From the NCBI GenBank assembly GCA_963580455.1, contig OY756967.1, positions 16,786,022-16,850,021 on the forward strand: 64,000 bases of DNA, in the 5' to 3' direction. The first letter of the stretch is position 1. Every line of letters begins with the position of its first letter. Positions 54,390-64,000 of the stretch are shown here, piece after piece. The translations under genes were made by a program, and so were the position numbers. The notes beneath the pieces are model-generated. The model made no database searches, was not told the origin of the DNA, and saw only the letters and a program-made list of their open reading frames with translations. This stretch comes from Euonymus europaeus (lineage: Eukaryota > Streptophyta > Magnoliopsida > Celastrales > Celastraceae).

Positions 54390-54674
54390 TCAGTTGTGAA
54401 GAGGGTTGGGACCAGAAGGAACAAGTCTCTTCTCCACGCCATATTTTGGATCAATCTCATCATCATCGTCATAATGACGATCAGGTGGCGGCGGCAGCAG
54501 GTGTTTGTTGTTGATTCTCTGGAACCGAATGCACAATGATCTTGGGTACATCTTATCATGACAAGAATGCATTGTATATTTGTGTTGGTTTCTCGAAGAG
54601 GTGTTCTCTCCTGAAGATGCAAATAAGAGGAGGAAGAGGAGGACCACCGATAACAAATTGCGGAGAAAAGACAT
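54390..54674 (-). CDS. CLE9/10: CLE peptide precursor, CLE9/10 type
   Basis: A 94-residue secreted precursor. Residues 1-22 form a signal peptide (MSFLRN, then a Leu/Val/Phe-rich core and FASSG). A variable basic middle follows, then PPPP and an acidic DDDDEIDP stretch, and the C-terminal CLE dodecapeptide RLVPSGPNPLHN ends the protein. That motif is identical to the mature peptide of Arabidopsis CLE9 and CLE10, which act through BAM and HSL1 receptor kinases in xylem and stomatal lineage control; the residue before it is Lys, the usual processing context. Single exon, usual CLE length, intact. The promoter side holds a (GA)n run and (GATT)n. Function in this species is inferred from the motif. 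Confidence 0.95.
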   Translation of the reverse strand: MSFLRNLLSVVLLFLLLFASSGENTSSRNQHKYTMHSCHDKMYPRSLCIRFQRINNKHLLPPPPDRHYDDDDEIDPKYGVEKRLVPSGPNPLHN

Positions 54675-54697
54675 TGTAGTACTGCTAGTAATGTTGT

Positions 54698-54780
54698 GAG
54701 AGAGAGAGAGAGCTCGTCAATGGCGGGATTGATTGATTGATTGTTTAAGAGATGGATTTAGACGGAGGGAGGGAGGGAGA
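54698..54780. repeat. Microsatellites upstream of the CLE gene
   Basis: (GA)n near 54698-54712, (GATT)n near 54727-54741 and (GGGA)n near 54766-54780, within about 110 bp of the CLE start codon. GA tracts are common in plant core promoters. Confidence 0.7.
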
Positions 54781-54789
54781 GGTATGTTT

Positions 54790-55190
54790 AAATGTAATGC
54801 AAAGCACGAGACACATGAATGAATACCAATTTTTAATTTCCCAATTGAAAATTAGGGTAAGAGGGCCACATTTTCTTTTTTTTGAGAAAGTCCCTCCCAA
54901 TTAAAGGAGTCACGTATATGCATACGCAATCGTATTTTAGGGTGGCTAATTTTTAAAATAAAAAATGGAAATTAACATATGTATTATTGGGGTATTGCTA
55001 AATGCGGTCTAAAAAATGCTGAGTATATATGAGATAAATATATCAAATCATGGGCTTCGGCTGACCTGACATGCCTCTTCTTTTTACTGGCTTCTAAACG
55101 GATTCGGGTATGCTACAATTAATTTAAAATAGCAACACATACTTTTCTTTTAATCCGAGCCACTCAAATTATCTAAGAGTCAAAGATGTG
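54790..55190. other. Intergenic DNA right of the CLE gene
   Basis: No gene supported. Confidence 0.4.
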
Positions 55191-55194
55191 ACAT

Positions 55195-55410
55195 TTCAGC
55201 AATCCAATCCATAATTTCAAAATACTCATTCTCTCCTTTCTCCTCTCTCGTGAACTTTTCTCCCAGCAAACCAAACCTAAAATTTCAAAATCCCTAAACT
55301 CATTTTCCATTCTCTCTCTCGTGAACTTCTTCTCCCAGCAAACCAAAACCAAAAATTTCACAAATCACTAAACTCATGCCTCATTCTCTCTCTTGTGAAC
55401 ATTCATCCCA
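55195..55410. repeat. Three-copy tandem repeat of about 70 bp
   Basis: Copies contain 'aatttcaaaat', 'ctctctcgtgaactt' and 'tcccagcaaacc' in the same order. The third copy is the most diverged. Confidence 0.75.
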
Positions 55411-55569
55411 CCTTTCGCAATCTTCTTGTGAAGCTATTCGTTTTGCTTTATTGGATCGACTTGGGTTTTCAATCTTAGATTTGGTTTATTTCACACTGCA
55501 ATTTCGGGTTCTGTGGGTGCTGATTTACATTGACATGTTGGAAACTAAGGTTGTACCGCAAGATCTTGA

Positions 55570-55670
55570 GGCTTGGTAGACCAGATAATGATATTGTTTC
55601 ATTTTATATAAAATGCTCCAGGCTTGGTAGATCAGATATTGTTTCATTTTAATTAGGTATGCTCCAAGAG
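55570..55670. repeat. 51-bp tandem duplication
   Basis: GGCTTGGTAGAYCAGATA and ATTGTTTCATTTTA recur at 55570 and 55621. The rest is diverged. Confidence 0.8.
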
Positions 55671-55679
55671 GTGAGATGC

Positions 55680-56380
55680 TATTATTGTTTCAAAATGGCT
55701 GCTAGTCTACCGTGGTGGTCATCTTTGGAAGGCTTATTTTTTGGTGGATCAGATTGTGTCTTACCTGAAAAGATCTAGCTGTTTCTTTTGAGCTTTGAAC
55801 AAAATGGCTTTAGATTTTCAAAAAGGTGTTGCTGATCATATTTTCAAATAGGCATTGTTGATCATACAAAATGTCCAGATTATTGCTTGCGTTTGTTTCA
55901 ATGTCTCTGTCATTTAGAAGCTTCTCAGTTGATGCTAAAAGTAGATGCTGATATCATGGGGGTACAAATGATTATTTTTTGGGAGCTGCTGTTTTATTTT
56001 CATTAAGAATGGCAAATCGGGTTCATGATTTTACTTGTAGATGGTTTCAAAAATTGAATGGTTATGTGGGTCTTCAAAGAAATGCAAGGGGCTGTTGATA
56101 TTTTGATTTTTGCTGCCCTTGGTGGTCATATTTTGCTGTTGTTGGTTTGCTTCTAGGATTTCCAGTTTAGTTATGGGTTATGGTTTTCTTGTATGCCTAT
56201 TGGCTTGGCTTGATATTTTGTATGGTCGTTGCCTCTTCAAAATTTGGGTTCAATAAAAATTGTTACTAGATTCAATACTAACACAAATTGTATGCAAATT
56301 GTTTCTGGATTCAATATTTACGAAATCTGGGTTCTTTGTTCACTAATTGTGTTATAACAAAGTGATGTCCTTCATACAAG
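55680..56380. other. Non-coding region right of the tandem repeats
   Basis: T-rich, with weak internal repeats of 'gctgctgtttt' type. No gene supported. Confidence 0.4.
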
Positions 56381-56834
56381 AAAAATTTGTTGTTGAAACA
56401 ATCTGACATATGCTTCATATCAACAAAATCTAGACTTGTCAAGCAAAAACAAAGGCCAATACATGGTACTAAATTACAATTTCATATCAAGAAATCATAT
56501 GTTCAACGACGGTCTCAGCACTACTCCAAAACTTGTCATATATTGAGGTCTCATCTGCACTTGTCCCAAATTTGTTGGATTGAAATTTCCATTAATCAAC
56601 AAAGTCCCAAAATGCTCAATATCCTGATAATAGGGCTGGAAGCCAATTCCCTGCATACTCAATTGTTGAGGGTAATAGCCATTATAAGATAATCCACTCA
56701 AACTTGATGTTTCCTACAAGAAAAAAAGAGAAAAGTTAGGCTCATAATCAGTTGAAAAAAACCTTTCATAAACATATATATAGAATTAGGAAATCATTTC
56801 TAACCAGTTGAGCTTGAGCTTGTTTTGCGATATT

Positions 56835-57900
56835 TCATCTTGGTTGTTTCTCAATGAAACTTTTTGGTTGTTTGCTAGCTTTATGTCCTTCCCACTTTTT
56901 GAAACCTGTAGCTTCTTCCATTAAACCAATGGTTTGAGGAACTTTCACTTGAACTTGCTTTACTTGTCCCTCAAGAATTTCATTAACTTTCTTTTCCAAT
57001 TCCTTTAATGTTCTATCTACCAAAGCACTAGCCTCTTGATTTTCACTACATCGAGAGGCAAGTCTAACCATCCTAGGACATATTCTTTCATAAATTCTTG
57101 CACTCTCCAAATGACCATTATCTTCTATAGTCTCGTCACCATTTAAAGTGTATCCACTTTTTGCATTCATTGTCCATCTCTTCAAAATACACGCTTCGGG
57201 AATCGACATAATGCCAAGTCAATCCAAAACCCGTATAACATGACAACATAAAAATCCAACATGTTCAAACATTCGGCAACTGCAAGAAATAATTCCATAT
57301 GAAGGAGTATTCCATACTCTGTACTCCCTATTATCTTTCAAATTCTCTACATAATACTCATGCATTGACTGATCTTGTTTGCTAGCTTTGACTCTTGCAC
57401 CTGTTGCATGATCAACTTCATCTTGAAATAATCCATAGATAGGTGGTACACTTCTACAGCTTGCTTCAAAATGGGTGAATTTCAAAATCATCTTGTAGGA
57501 ATTTTTTCTCTATAATCAAATTCTGCCTCCAACTCTTTTTGCCTTTTCTATTCTATTACTCTCTCAAAGTTGTCAAAAAAAATCAGCAATTCTAAGAGTT
57601 GATACCAAGTGGTCCTTTAGATCACCATCCAAGCTTTCACTAAGTTGAGTGCCTTGTACTGCCAAAGTCAATTCATTCTGCAAAAGACATCTTGCCCACT
57701 TTTTCTTGAAGTCATAAATACCATGCAACCATTTAAGATTTTGAACACTATAACGTTCAATCATTTCATCCTAAGCTTTCTGAAATTCAACTTTAGTGTC
57801 ATGCTTTTTCAAATTCCCCAAATGCTTAATAGCATTTTGCATGATATGCCAATTACACAAACCATCAAAAGTAATTGGAGAGAACCCCAAAATATTGATG
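56835..57900 (-). pseudogene. FAR1-related/MULE-derived protein, C-terminal part, broken
   Basis: On the minus strand, from 57900 leftward: a LC-WHIMQNAIKHLGN block (end of the MULE transposase domain), ERYSVQNLKWLHGIYDFKKKW (57573-57764), then a SWIM zinc finger ISCSCRMFEHVGFLCCH with the CxC...CxH ligands (57219-57491), then IPEACILKRWT and a Glu/Lys-rich tail (56835-57209). These match the C-terminal half of FAR1-RELATED SEQUENCE proteins and their parent transposases. The blocks are in different frames with stops between, and the FAR1 DNA-binding domain and most of the catalytic core are absent. Confidence 0.8.
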
Positions 57901-58129
57901 CTAACGTGGCAATATTACAATCCAATAGATTAAAGGAACAGCTGAGAATTTTAAAAAAGTATGTGGTCCTATTTTTGATAGAATTGCAGCATACCCCAAT
58001 CCCTTTTAAACATGTTTTTTCTTTCTTTTTTGTACCTTCATGAGACTGTCATCGTGATTAGACTGTCATAGTTGTTCCAATTAGAGCACCCATAATGGTG
58101 CAAGTTTGTATTATAAATTTCACACCTCA

Positions 58130-58352
58130 TACACACTAACAATATTGTACGCTTTGGGTTGTCCGGTTCCTAAGGATACATCGAGCCCGCACGATTTTGT
58201 TCCTCCTTAGCCTGGCTACTAAGGGGCGAAACCCATGAGCAAAACCCAACTCACTCAGGCTAGGAAAAGGCCTTGTTATGTGTATGAAGTGGGCTTCTCC
58301 TTGTAAAGGAGCCTTTAATCTCCCACATCTTTCGATGTGGGAATTTTTACAG
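58130..58352 (-). repeat. Short LTR-like or TRIM-related repeat
   Basis: The minus strand starts TGTAAAAATTCCCACATCG and contains a hairpin CCCACATCG-AAA-GATGTGGG. It ends ACCCAAAGCGTACAATATTG, a pattern seen in plant TRIM and Copia LTRs. No partner LTR or target duplication was found. Confidence 0.45.
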
Positions 58353-58544
58353 TTTGATAGGGCTGAATGACAAAAAGTGTTATTTTGCTGGGCCATTAAA
58401 AATTATTCATGCGTTAACTGCTAAATTTTGGTGATCTATTTTAAATGCTCTCAACATATCATACCATGAATAAAAAATTTTACACATTGCAAGTTCTTTA
58501 TATAATTTTTTTTAAATTTTATATATTAAATATAGAATAAAAAT

Positions 58545-59870
58545 AGGGAGATCCACCAATAAGTTGTTTAATAAAAATATGTATTACATTTAGTACCTTC
58601 AAATTTTCAATATTCCAAAACATCTTTTAAATAATTCGGGATAAAATTACCCTTATTCCAAGAAATCATTATGTGTATGACATATGCTGACATCATCAGA
58701 TTTTTTTTTTATTTTTTTTTGCTTTAAAAAACTTAAAAACATATTTATCTCTCAAAATACAAGTCGGATTTTTTTTAAAAAAAAATAGATTCATAATCAA
58801 CACGAAATTTTTTTTTTTCAATGAGACCCATGATCAATATGTTTAAATGTTCATCCATCAAATCATCTGAATGAACTCAGAGGATTTCTCAAATTTATCT
58901 AGAATTCTGAGAATTTCTCAAAACTCATCAAACCAATCAAAGGAGTTTTCAAAATTAAGTAAAAAAATTCAGATGATTTCAAAAAAAATATATCAAAAAA
59001 ATATAGAATTTTGAAAATCAAACAAAAAGTAACCAAAAATTCAGAGGATTTCACAAACTTGTTTCAAGTTTAGAGGATTTCGCAAAATTTACCAAAATAA
59101 ATCAGAGAAATGATTTCATAAAATATATAATAAAAATTATAAGAATTTTTGAAAATCAAACAAAAAACAATCTGAAACTCTAAATCCTAAACCCCAAAAC
59201 TATAAATCTCAAAATCATAACTACTAAATTCTAATCTCGTAAATCCCAAAATCCTAAACTTTAAACACTTATAAACTATAATCTTCTAAACTCTAAGCTC
59301 TTAAACTTTAAAGTAAACCTTATAACCGCAAATCCTCCGAATTTCTTAGAAATCCTCTGAATGTTAACAATTCTAGTTTTAATTTTGAACAAAAAATCTT
59401 ATAAATAATTAAGAAGAATTTACAAAAATAAGAAGAAAATCATAAAATTTTACTAACTTATATTCTTAAACTCCAAACCTTAAACCAACCCCAAACCCCA
59501 AAATCCTAAATAATAAATTATAATATCCAAACCCCCAAAACTTTATACCATGAACTCTAAACACTAAACTCTAATATCTTAAACCTAAAAACTCTAAACT
59601 TTATACCTTATTATCAGAAATCCTCTAAATTTTCTATAAAAATTTAGAGGATTTATCAAAATCAAACAGAAAAACAACCAAAAATTTATTTGATCAGATG
59701 ATTTGTCAAACTTGTGAAGAATTCAGAGGATTTTATAAAACACACCAAAATAATTTAGAAGAGTTTTTGAAATTATGTACACAAAAAAAAATTCAGAGGA
59801 TTTCTTACTCAAAATTCAGAGAATTTCGCAAAAGTCACCAAAACGATTAGAAATTGTTCTGCTATTTTGT
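58545..59870. repeat. AT-rich repeat flanking the FAR1/MULE relic, copy 1
   Basis: Begins 'gagat-caccaata-tt-t' and contains 'gacatatgctgacatcatca' and 'tatctctcaaaatacaagt' in the same order as 62925-63800. It then has degenerate CTAAACCCC/CCTAAAC-type runs and TTCAGAGGATTTC runs. The telomere-like look is imperfect and without regular heptamers. Confidence 0.8.
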
Positions 59871-60960
59871 TTTTATGAATTGAGTTTTATTATCATATTA
59901 TTGTTATAAGTTATTGACTTTGGTTGTTAGTAAACAATGTAATAAAATATTGACATTTATATTAGATAATGTTTTGTTGATGCACAAGTGTGTTTCATTG
60001 TTGATTTCAATAATATAGTGATTCACAGATTTTAATGTATATGCACATGTTACTAAATCAAGTAAATTTTATGCATGTAAGTACACTTGATTTTGGGGAA
60101 AGAAATTTTTTTTGGTTGATCGACTATTCACTTTGATTAATCAAAAGTGAAAATATTAGTTTATCTTTAAAAACATATAGATAAAAGACATGATTTTCAC
60201 CCGACTTTCTTGGATTGTATTTATATTTATTTTATTATAATTATTATTCTCTAAATAAGGAGCAATCATATACTAATAAAAATAAGGATATGTTTAAATG
60301 AGGGTAGGGTAAAAGTGTCATTAATTGAGATTAAAATTTAAAGTTGTTTTTATTGAGTTAAGATTCAAATAATTGGGGATGTATTGGGCTACAAACTTTT
60401 CAAAAAGACTATATGAAATATAAAGTCCTTATAAAAGACTTATCACCAAATAATCCATAAAAATAGAAAATAATAGAAAATTTGAACAGTATATTCTAAA
60501 TATTTAAAAAATAATAGGAAAATAAAAAAATCAACTAAAAAGAAAAAAATGATACGAGGATGCAATCCCAAACATTATCAACTAAATCAAAGAAACTAAA
60601 CCACCAAACAAATTAGATATCAAAATCTAAGTGCACAATAGACTGTGATACATTCTATTGATTCCATATCAACATATAATCTTAGAAATTTTGTTCATAA
60701 ATTAAACCTCATTGTGCTGCACAATGGTGCCTAAATACTCCCCATCGAGGCATGATTAGAGATATTGAAAAATTAGGAACCAAGGATACCTCCAAAAAAT
60801 TATTTTGGTTAACATATCCGATACATATGACATCTTGTTGTGGTGGTGGTGGGGCAAACCGCAAAAGAAGAAATTACATGAATTGTAATTCACTTACGAC
60901 AATTAAAACAACATTGTAGTTGTAGCATGATGCAATCAAGTGACCCATGTCTGCAAAATT
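59871..60960. other. AT-rich region with no supported gene
   Basis: Low-complexity sequence. A GGT run (tggtggtggtggggc) near 60840. Nothing else recognised. Confidence 0.4.
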
Positions 60961-60989
60961 CATCCAATGAGCTACGGGTGCCGACTTGT

Positions 60990-62720
60990 ATCTCTAAGAA
61001 AATGTCAGTGATTGTCTTATAAACGAAACTTTTCCCATGTTTCATACAATGATGCATAATCATTATCGTTGATGTTTAGCTCAATTAGTATATCATATTT
61101 TACACGAGTCCATGCATTTTCACCTTCTTCCATATGCAATGCCACTACAACACTGCGAAAATCACAATTTTCATCAGCAATGACATTAGTCACATATATA
61201 ATATACAGATGCATGTGCCTTCAAAACTGGTTAATGTAAACTGAACTACTTTGCATTTTGTCATTAACTGAACTACTATGCATTCTCTTATCGATTAAAA
61301 ACCTCCGTGTTGATGAAAATTGTGGAACGTAAGTTGATGAACAATTGTGTCAGCTTTGCAATAATGAAGATTCATTAGCCTTGGCATATTTAAATCCAGA
61401 AGGATTTCGTCCAGCTTTTGATTTAACTTTTTCTTATAATTATGCCACCCACGACTTTGCTTCTTCACCTCTGGCTCTGCAAGTAATGTCGATAAGGGAT
61501 TGATAATTTCACGTAATTTCACGTAATTTATATAAAAATCAAAATTTACCAACTCTTGGTTGTTTTTTAAAAATTTTAATGAACAATTCAATCTCAACAC
61601 TACAATTTATATCATCGTGCTCCAATGTATTAGTGGGCTTGAAGTCTGGCTTTCTCTAAAACGGATTAATCGAAGATAGTGGAATTGGATCATGACCTTT
61701 CATCTTATACTTAGAGATCTTATGTGCACAAGGCAAGCTATGAGTTGATTAGATTTGAAAACAACAGAAGTCAGAATCATGACCAATGTTATTAGAATGT
61801 TTCACCTTTGCCATAATATGATATAACATAGCAATAGAAGCAGAACCTCTTAGTTCGTTGAATCTTGAAGTTCTAAAATCATGTTGCACAAAATTTACAC
61901 TTTTTTGGAGTGACGCTTTGATAGAAGTAGGTTGTGCCTCCAAAACACTATGAACCTATGACCAGACGGACACAAGATTCCCAATTGAACTTTGTAAATA
62001 TTTTTTTAGTTTCTCTTGTTGACTTTCGGCTCAATTTCTAGTATTATTACCAAAATGCATTGATTTATTAGCCCAAGCAGCAACAAATTTTTCTTTATAT
62101 TTATTGAATCATACTGTTTTGATATAATTTATTACTCTTGGATACCTATTAAATAATTGTTCGATGGATAAATCAATGCATTTTAATGAGAAATTTAGAA
62201 ATTTATAAATGAGAAATTTTTCAATAAATACCTCTAACAAATTGTTCGACTGATGACAGCCTCATGAAATAATCTTCAAGTCTTTGAGAGTCCTCTAGAT
62301 AATGTCACATGGAGTTGACACTGTTCCAAATTTTTTTCCCTTCTAATAATTTTTTACAATTCACCGTTAAATTTCTTGTAATATGTCATTTGCACAATAG
62401 AGTAGTTCACTCTTGGAACACAAGATCAACAGTATTCATCAATGTTAAATCTCTGACAGTCAACATCACCGTTCCTGATAAACGCCCATCCATAGCTGCC
62501 TTCATACAACTTGATGTCCATGTGAAATTTTCTTTGTTCTCAAATTGAAGGAATAAAAATGCAACCCAAAAGTCATCTTCGTAGAAGTAACACCAACAAT
62601 TTTAAAAAACGGCATATGAAACCTGTTAGTCTTATATGTCAAGTTCATAAGCAAAATGTGTGGAAAGACACGTAACAGATTTAGACGGGCAAATGACAAT
62701 GGTGATACATGTAAATCTTA
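60990..62720 (-). pseudogene. MULE transposase relic with OTU-like C-terminal segment
   Basis: From right to left on the minus strand: FPHILLMNLTYKTNRF and FKIVGVTSTKMTFGL (MULE transposase core, 62502-62699), SIKASLQKSVNFVQHDFRTS and FNELRGSAS (61749-61943), KLREIINPLSTLLAEPEVKK (61295-61600), and NVIADENCDFRSVVVALH with AWTRVKYDILIEL (61017-61214). The last block resembles an OTU cysteine-protease start (usual ADGNCGFR) with Gly changed to Glu. Plant MULEs carrying an OTU domain are known. Frames are disconnected and it is not functional. Confidence 0.72.
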
Positions 62721-62924
62721 TATTGACTATTTTCATTTGTTGAATAAAACAACCCAGGTTTCAACTTTCAAGATCTAGACGGATAGATGACAATGGTAAT
62801 ACATGTAGATCTTGTATTGACTATTTCCATTTGTTGAATAAAACAATTCACATACATATACATTAAGCATCATCATGTAATATTCCTTAGTATCAAATGA
62901 GGGCCCACAATAGCATGAACAAAA

Positions 62925-63800
62925 AGGAGATTCACCAATAATTTTTTTACTGAAAATATGTATTTAATTAACTACCTTTAACTTTTCAATATTCTTATAC
63001 ATCCTCCAACAATTATGAACAAAAATTACCCTTATTATTATAATTCCTCAAGTGCATGACATATGCTGACATCATCAGATTATTTTTTATTTTAAAAACT
63101 TTAAAATATTTTTATCTCTCAAAATACAAGTTGAATTTTCAAAAAAAAAGAATTTCCGAAAGTCAACAAAAAATTCAAAGAATTTCGCAAAATTTACCAA
63201 AACAAATTAGAGAAGTTTTCAAAAGTAAGCAAAAGAAAAAATAAAAAAATAGAGGTTTTCATAAAATATATCGTAAAAATTATAGAATTTCTGAAAATCA
63301 AACCGAAACAACCAAAAACTCTAAACTCCCGAACCCCAAAATACTAAACGCTAAATCCTAATCTCCTAAACCCCAAAATCATAAACTTTATAAAGTATAC
63401 TCTAATCTCCTAAACCTTAAAATCATAAACTTTAAACCCTATGACAAGAAATCCTCTAAATTTCCTAGAAACCCTCAAAATGTTAACAATTACAATTTTA
63501 ATTTTGAACACAAAATCTTATGAATAATTAAGAGGAATATGCAAAAATAAGAAGAAAATCATAAAATTTTACTAACCAATATTCATAAACCCTAAACCCC
63601 AAAACTTTAAGCCTTAAAATCTAAACCCCAAAATCCTAAATACTAAATTATAATCTCCTATACCCCAAAACCCTAAATACTAAAATAATATTCTAAACCC
63701 CAAAATCCTAAACTTGAAATCCTATTACCAAAAATCATCTAATTCCTATAAAAAATTAGACATTCTCAAAATCAAATAAAAAAGGGGAAATTAGGCTTAT
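62925..63800. repeat. AT-rich repeat flanking the OTU-MULE relic, copy 2
   Basis: Direct repeat of 58545-59870, including GACATATGCTGACATCATCA and the degenerate CTAAACCCC runs. Both copies lie on the same side of a minus-strand MULE-type relic. Confidence 0.8.
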
Positions 63801-64000
63801 GTCCAAATTTACTAACTTTTAAGAATAAAATGACAGCTGATTTTTTTTTGCCAGTTAAGGTCTAGCAAATTTTTAAATTTATTGAATTAAGGACAAAACT
63901 TGAAATTATAGATTTGTCATTATTATTCTAATTAAATATGATTTAAAATTTATTTTTTTCGCTACGGATGCTTTTGAGTTTGAATTGAGGAGAGGCCGGT
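63801..64000. other. Window end
   Basis: AT-rich sequence, no feature seen. Confidence 0.3.

Noticed and set aside
58136..58396. 86-codon minus-strand frame
   Set aside because: It coincides with an LTR/TRIM-like repeat and reads through its hairpin; the coding appearance is incidental.
59160..59660. Interstitial telomere array (CTAAACCC-like runs)
   Set aside because: The CCTAAA-type words are irregular, mixed with other A/C-rich words and never form successive TTTAGGG heptamers. The same degenerate sequence recurs at 63310-63720 as part of a dispersed repeat.

Overview
This is a TE-rich stretch of nuclear DNA from a flowering plant, most likely a eudicot. I base that on a single-exon PLS-type pentatricopeptide gene, a CLE9/10-type peptide gene, a BSD2-like plastid chaperone gene with GT-AG introns, a plant-type tRNA-Thr(AGU), and plant Copia, Ty3/gypsy, Mutator-like, CACTA, Helitron and TRIM elements. 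I cannot name the species.

Layout. 1-6.8 kb: a degenerate inverted LTR, then a non-autonomous Copia element (1324-6771, TSD gatac) that keeps an open gag and only the tail of RNase H. 8.7-10.8 kb: tRNA-Thr and a PPR gene. 11.4-21.2 kb: the minus-strand exons of one decayed extracellular leucine-rich-repeat gene. It is broken by a TRIM inside its last exon (11492-12072), a decayed Copia element in an intron (12797-17695), and a plus-strand five-exon BSD2-like gene (18415-19950) in another intron. 21.3-28.6 kb: a pol-deleted Ty3/gypsy element between duplicated flanks, then a 2.7-kb Mutator-like element (24650-27369, 9-bp TSD) whose arms are inverted minisatellite arrays, lying inside LTR-like sequence with a palindromic repeat array. 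29.4 kb: a CACTA MITE.

30.3-40.5 kb: a complete, young Ty3/gypsy element of the Tat type (TSD gtgat; 9 differences between two 691-bp LTRs). It has an intact polyprotein on the plus strand and a convergent three-exon gene on the minus strand with its own TATA box and poly(A) signal. 42.3 kb: a Helitron-like 3' end. 43.2-50.9 kb: a rearranged chromovirus bounded by one TSD (attag); its gag-protease block is inverted relative to its LTRs and integrase, and is killed almost only by in-frame stop codons.

51-54 kb: a probable Copia LTR, ACAATGTAAT repeats, a short hairpin and the CLE gene (54390-54674). 55-64 kb: short tandem repeats, a FAR1/MULE-like pseudogene, and a second MULE-like relic with an OTU-like segment; both are followed by copies of the same AT-rich repeat.

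The host genes likely to be functional are tRNA-Thr, the PPR gene, the CLE gene and perhaps the BSD2-like gene. Everything else is mobile DNA or its debris. I found no bacterial-style operon, CRISPR array or similar. The most unusual objects are the convergent gene inside the Tat element, the inverted minisatellite MULE, the BSD2-like gene with two lost zinc ligands, and the stop-riddled inverted gag.
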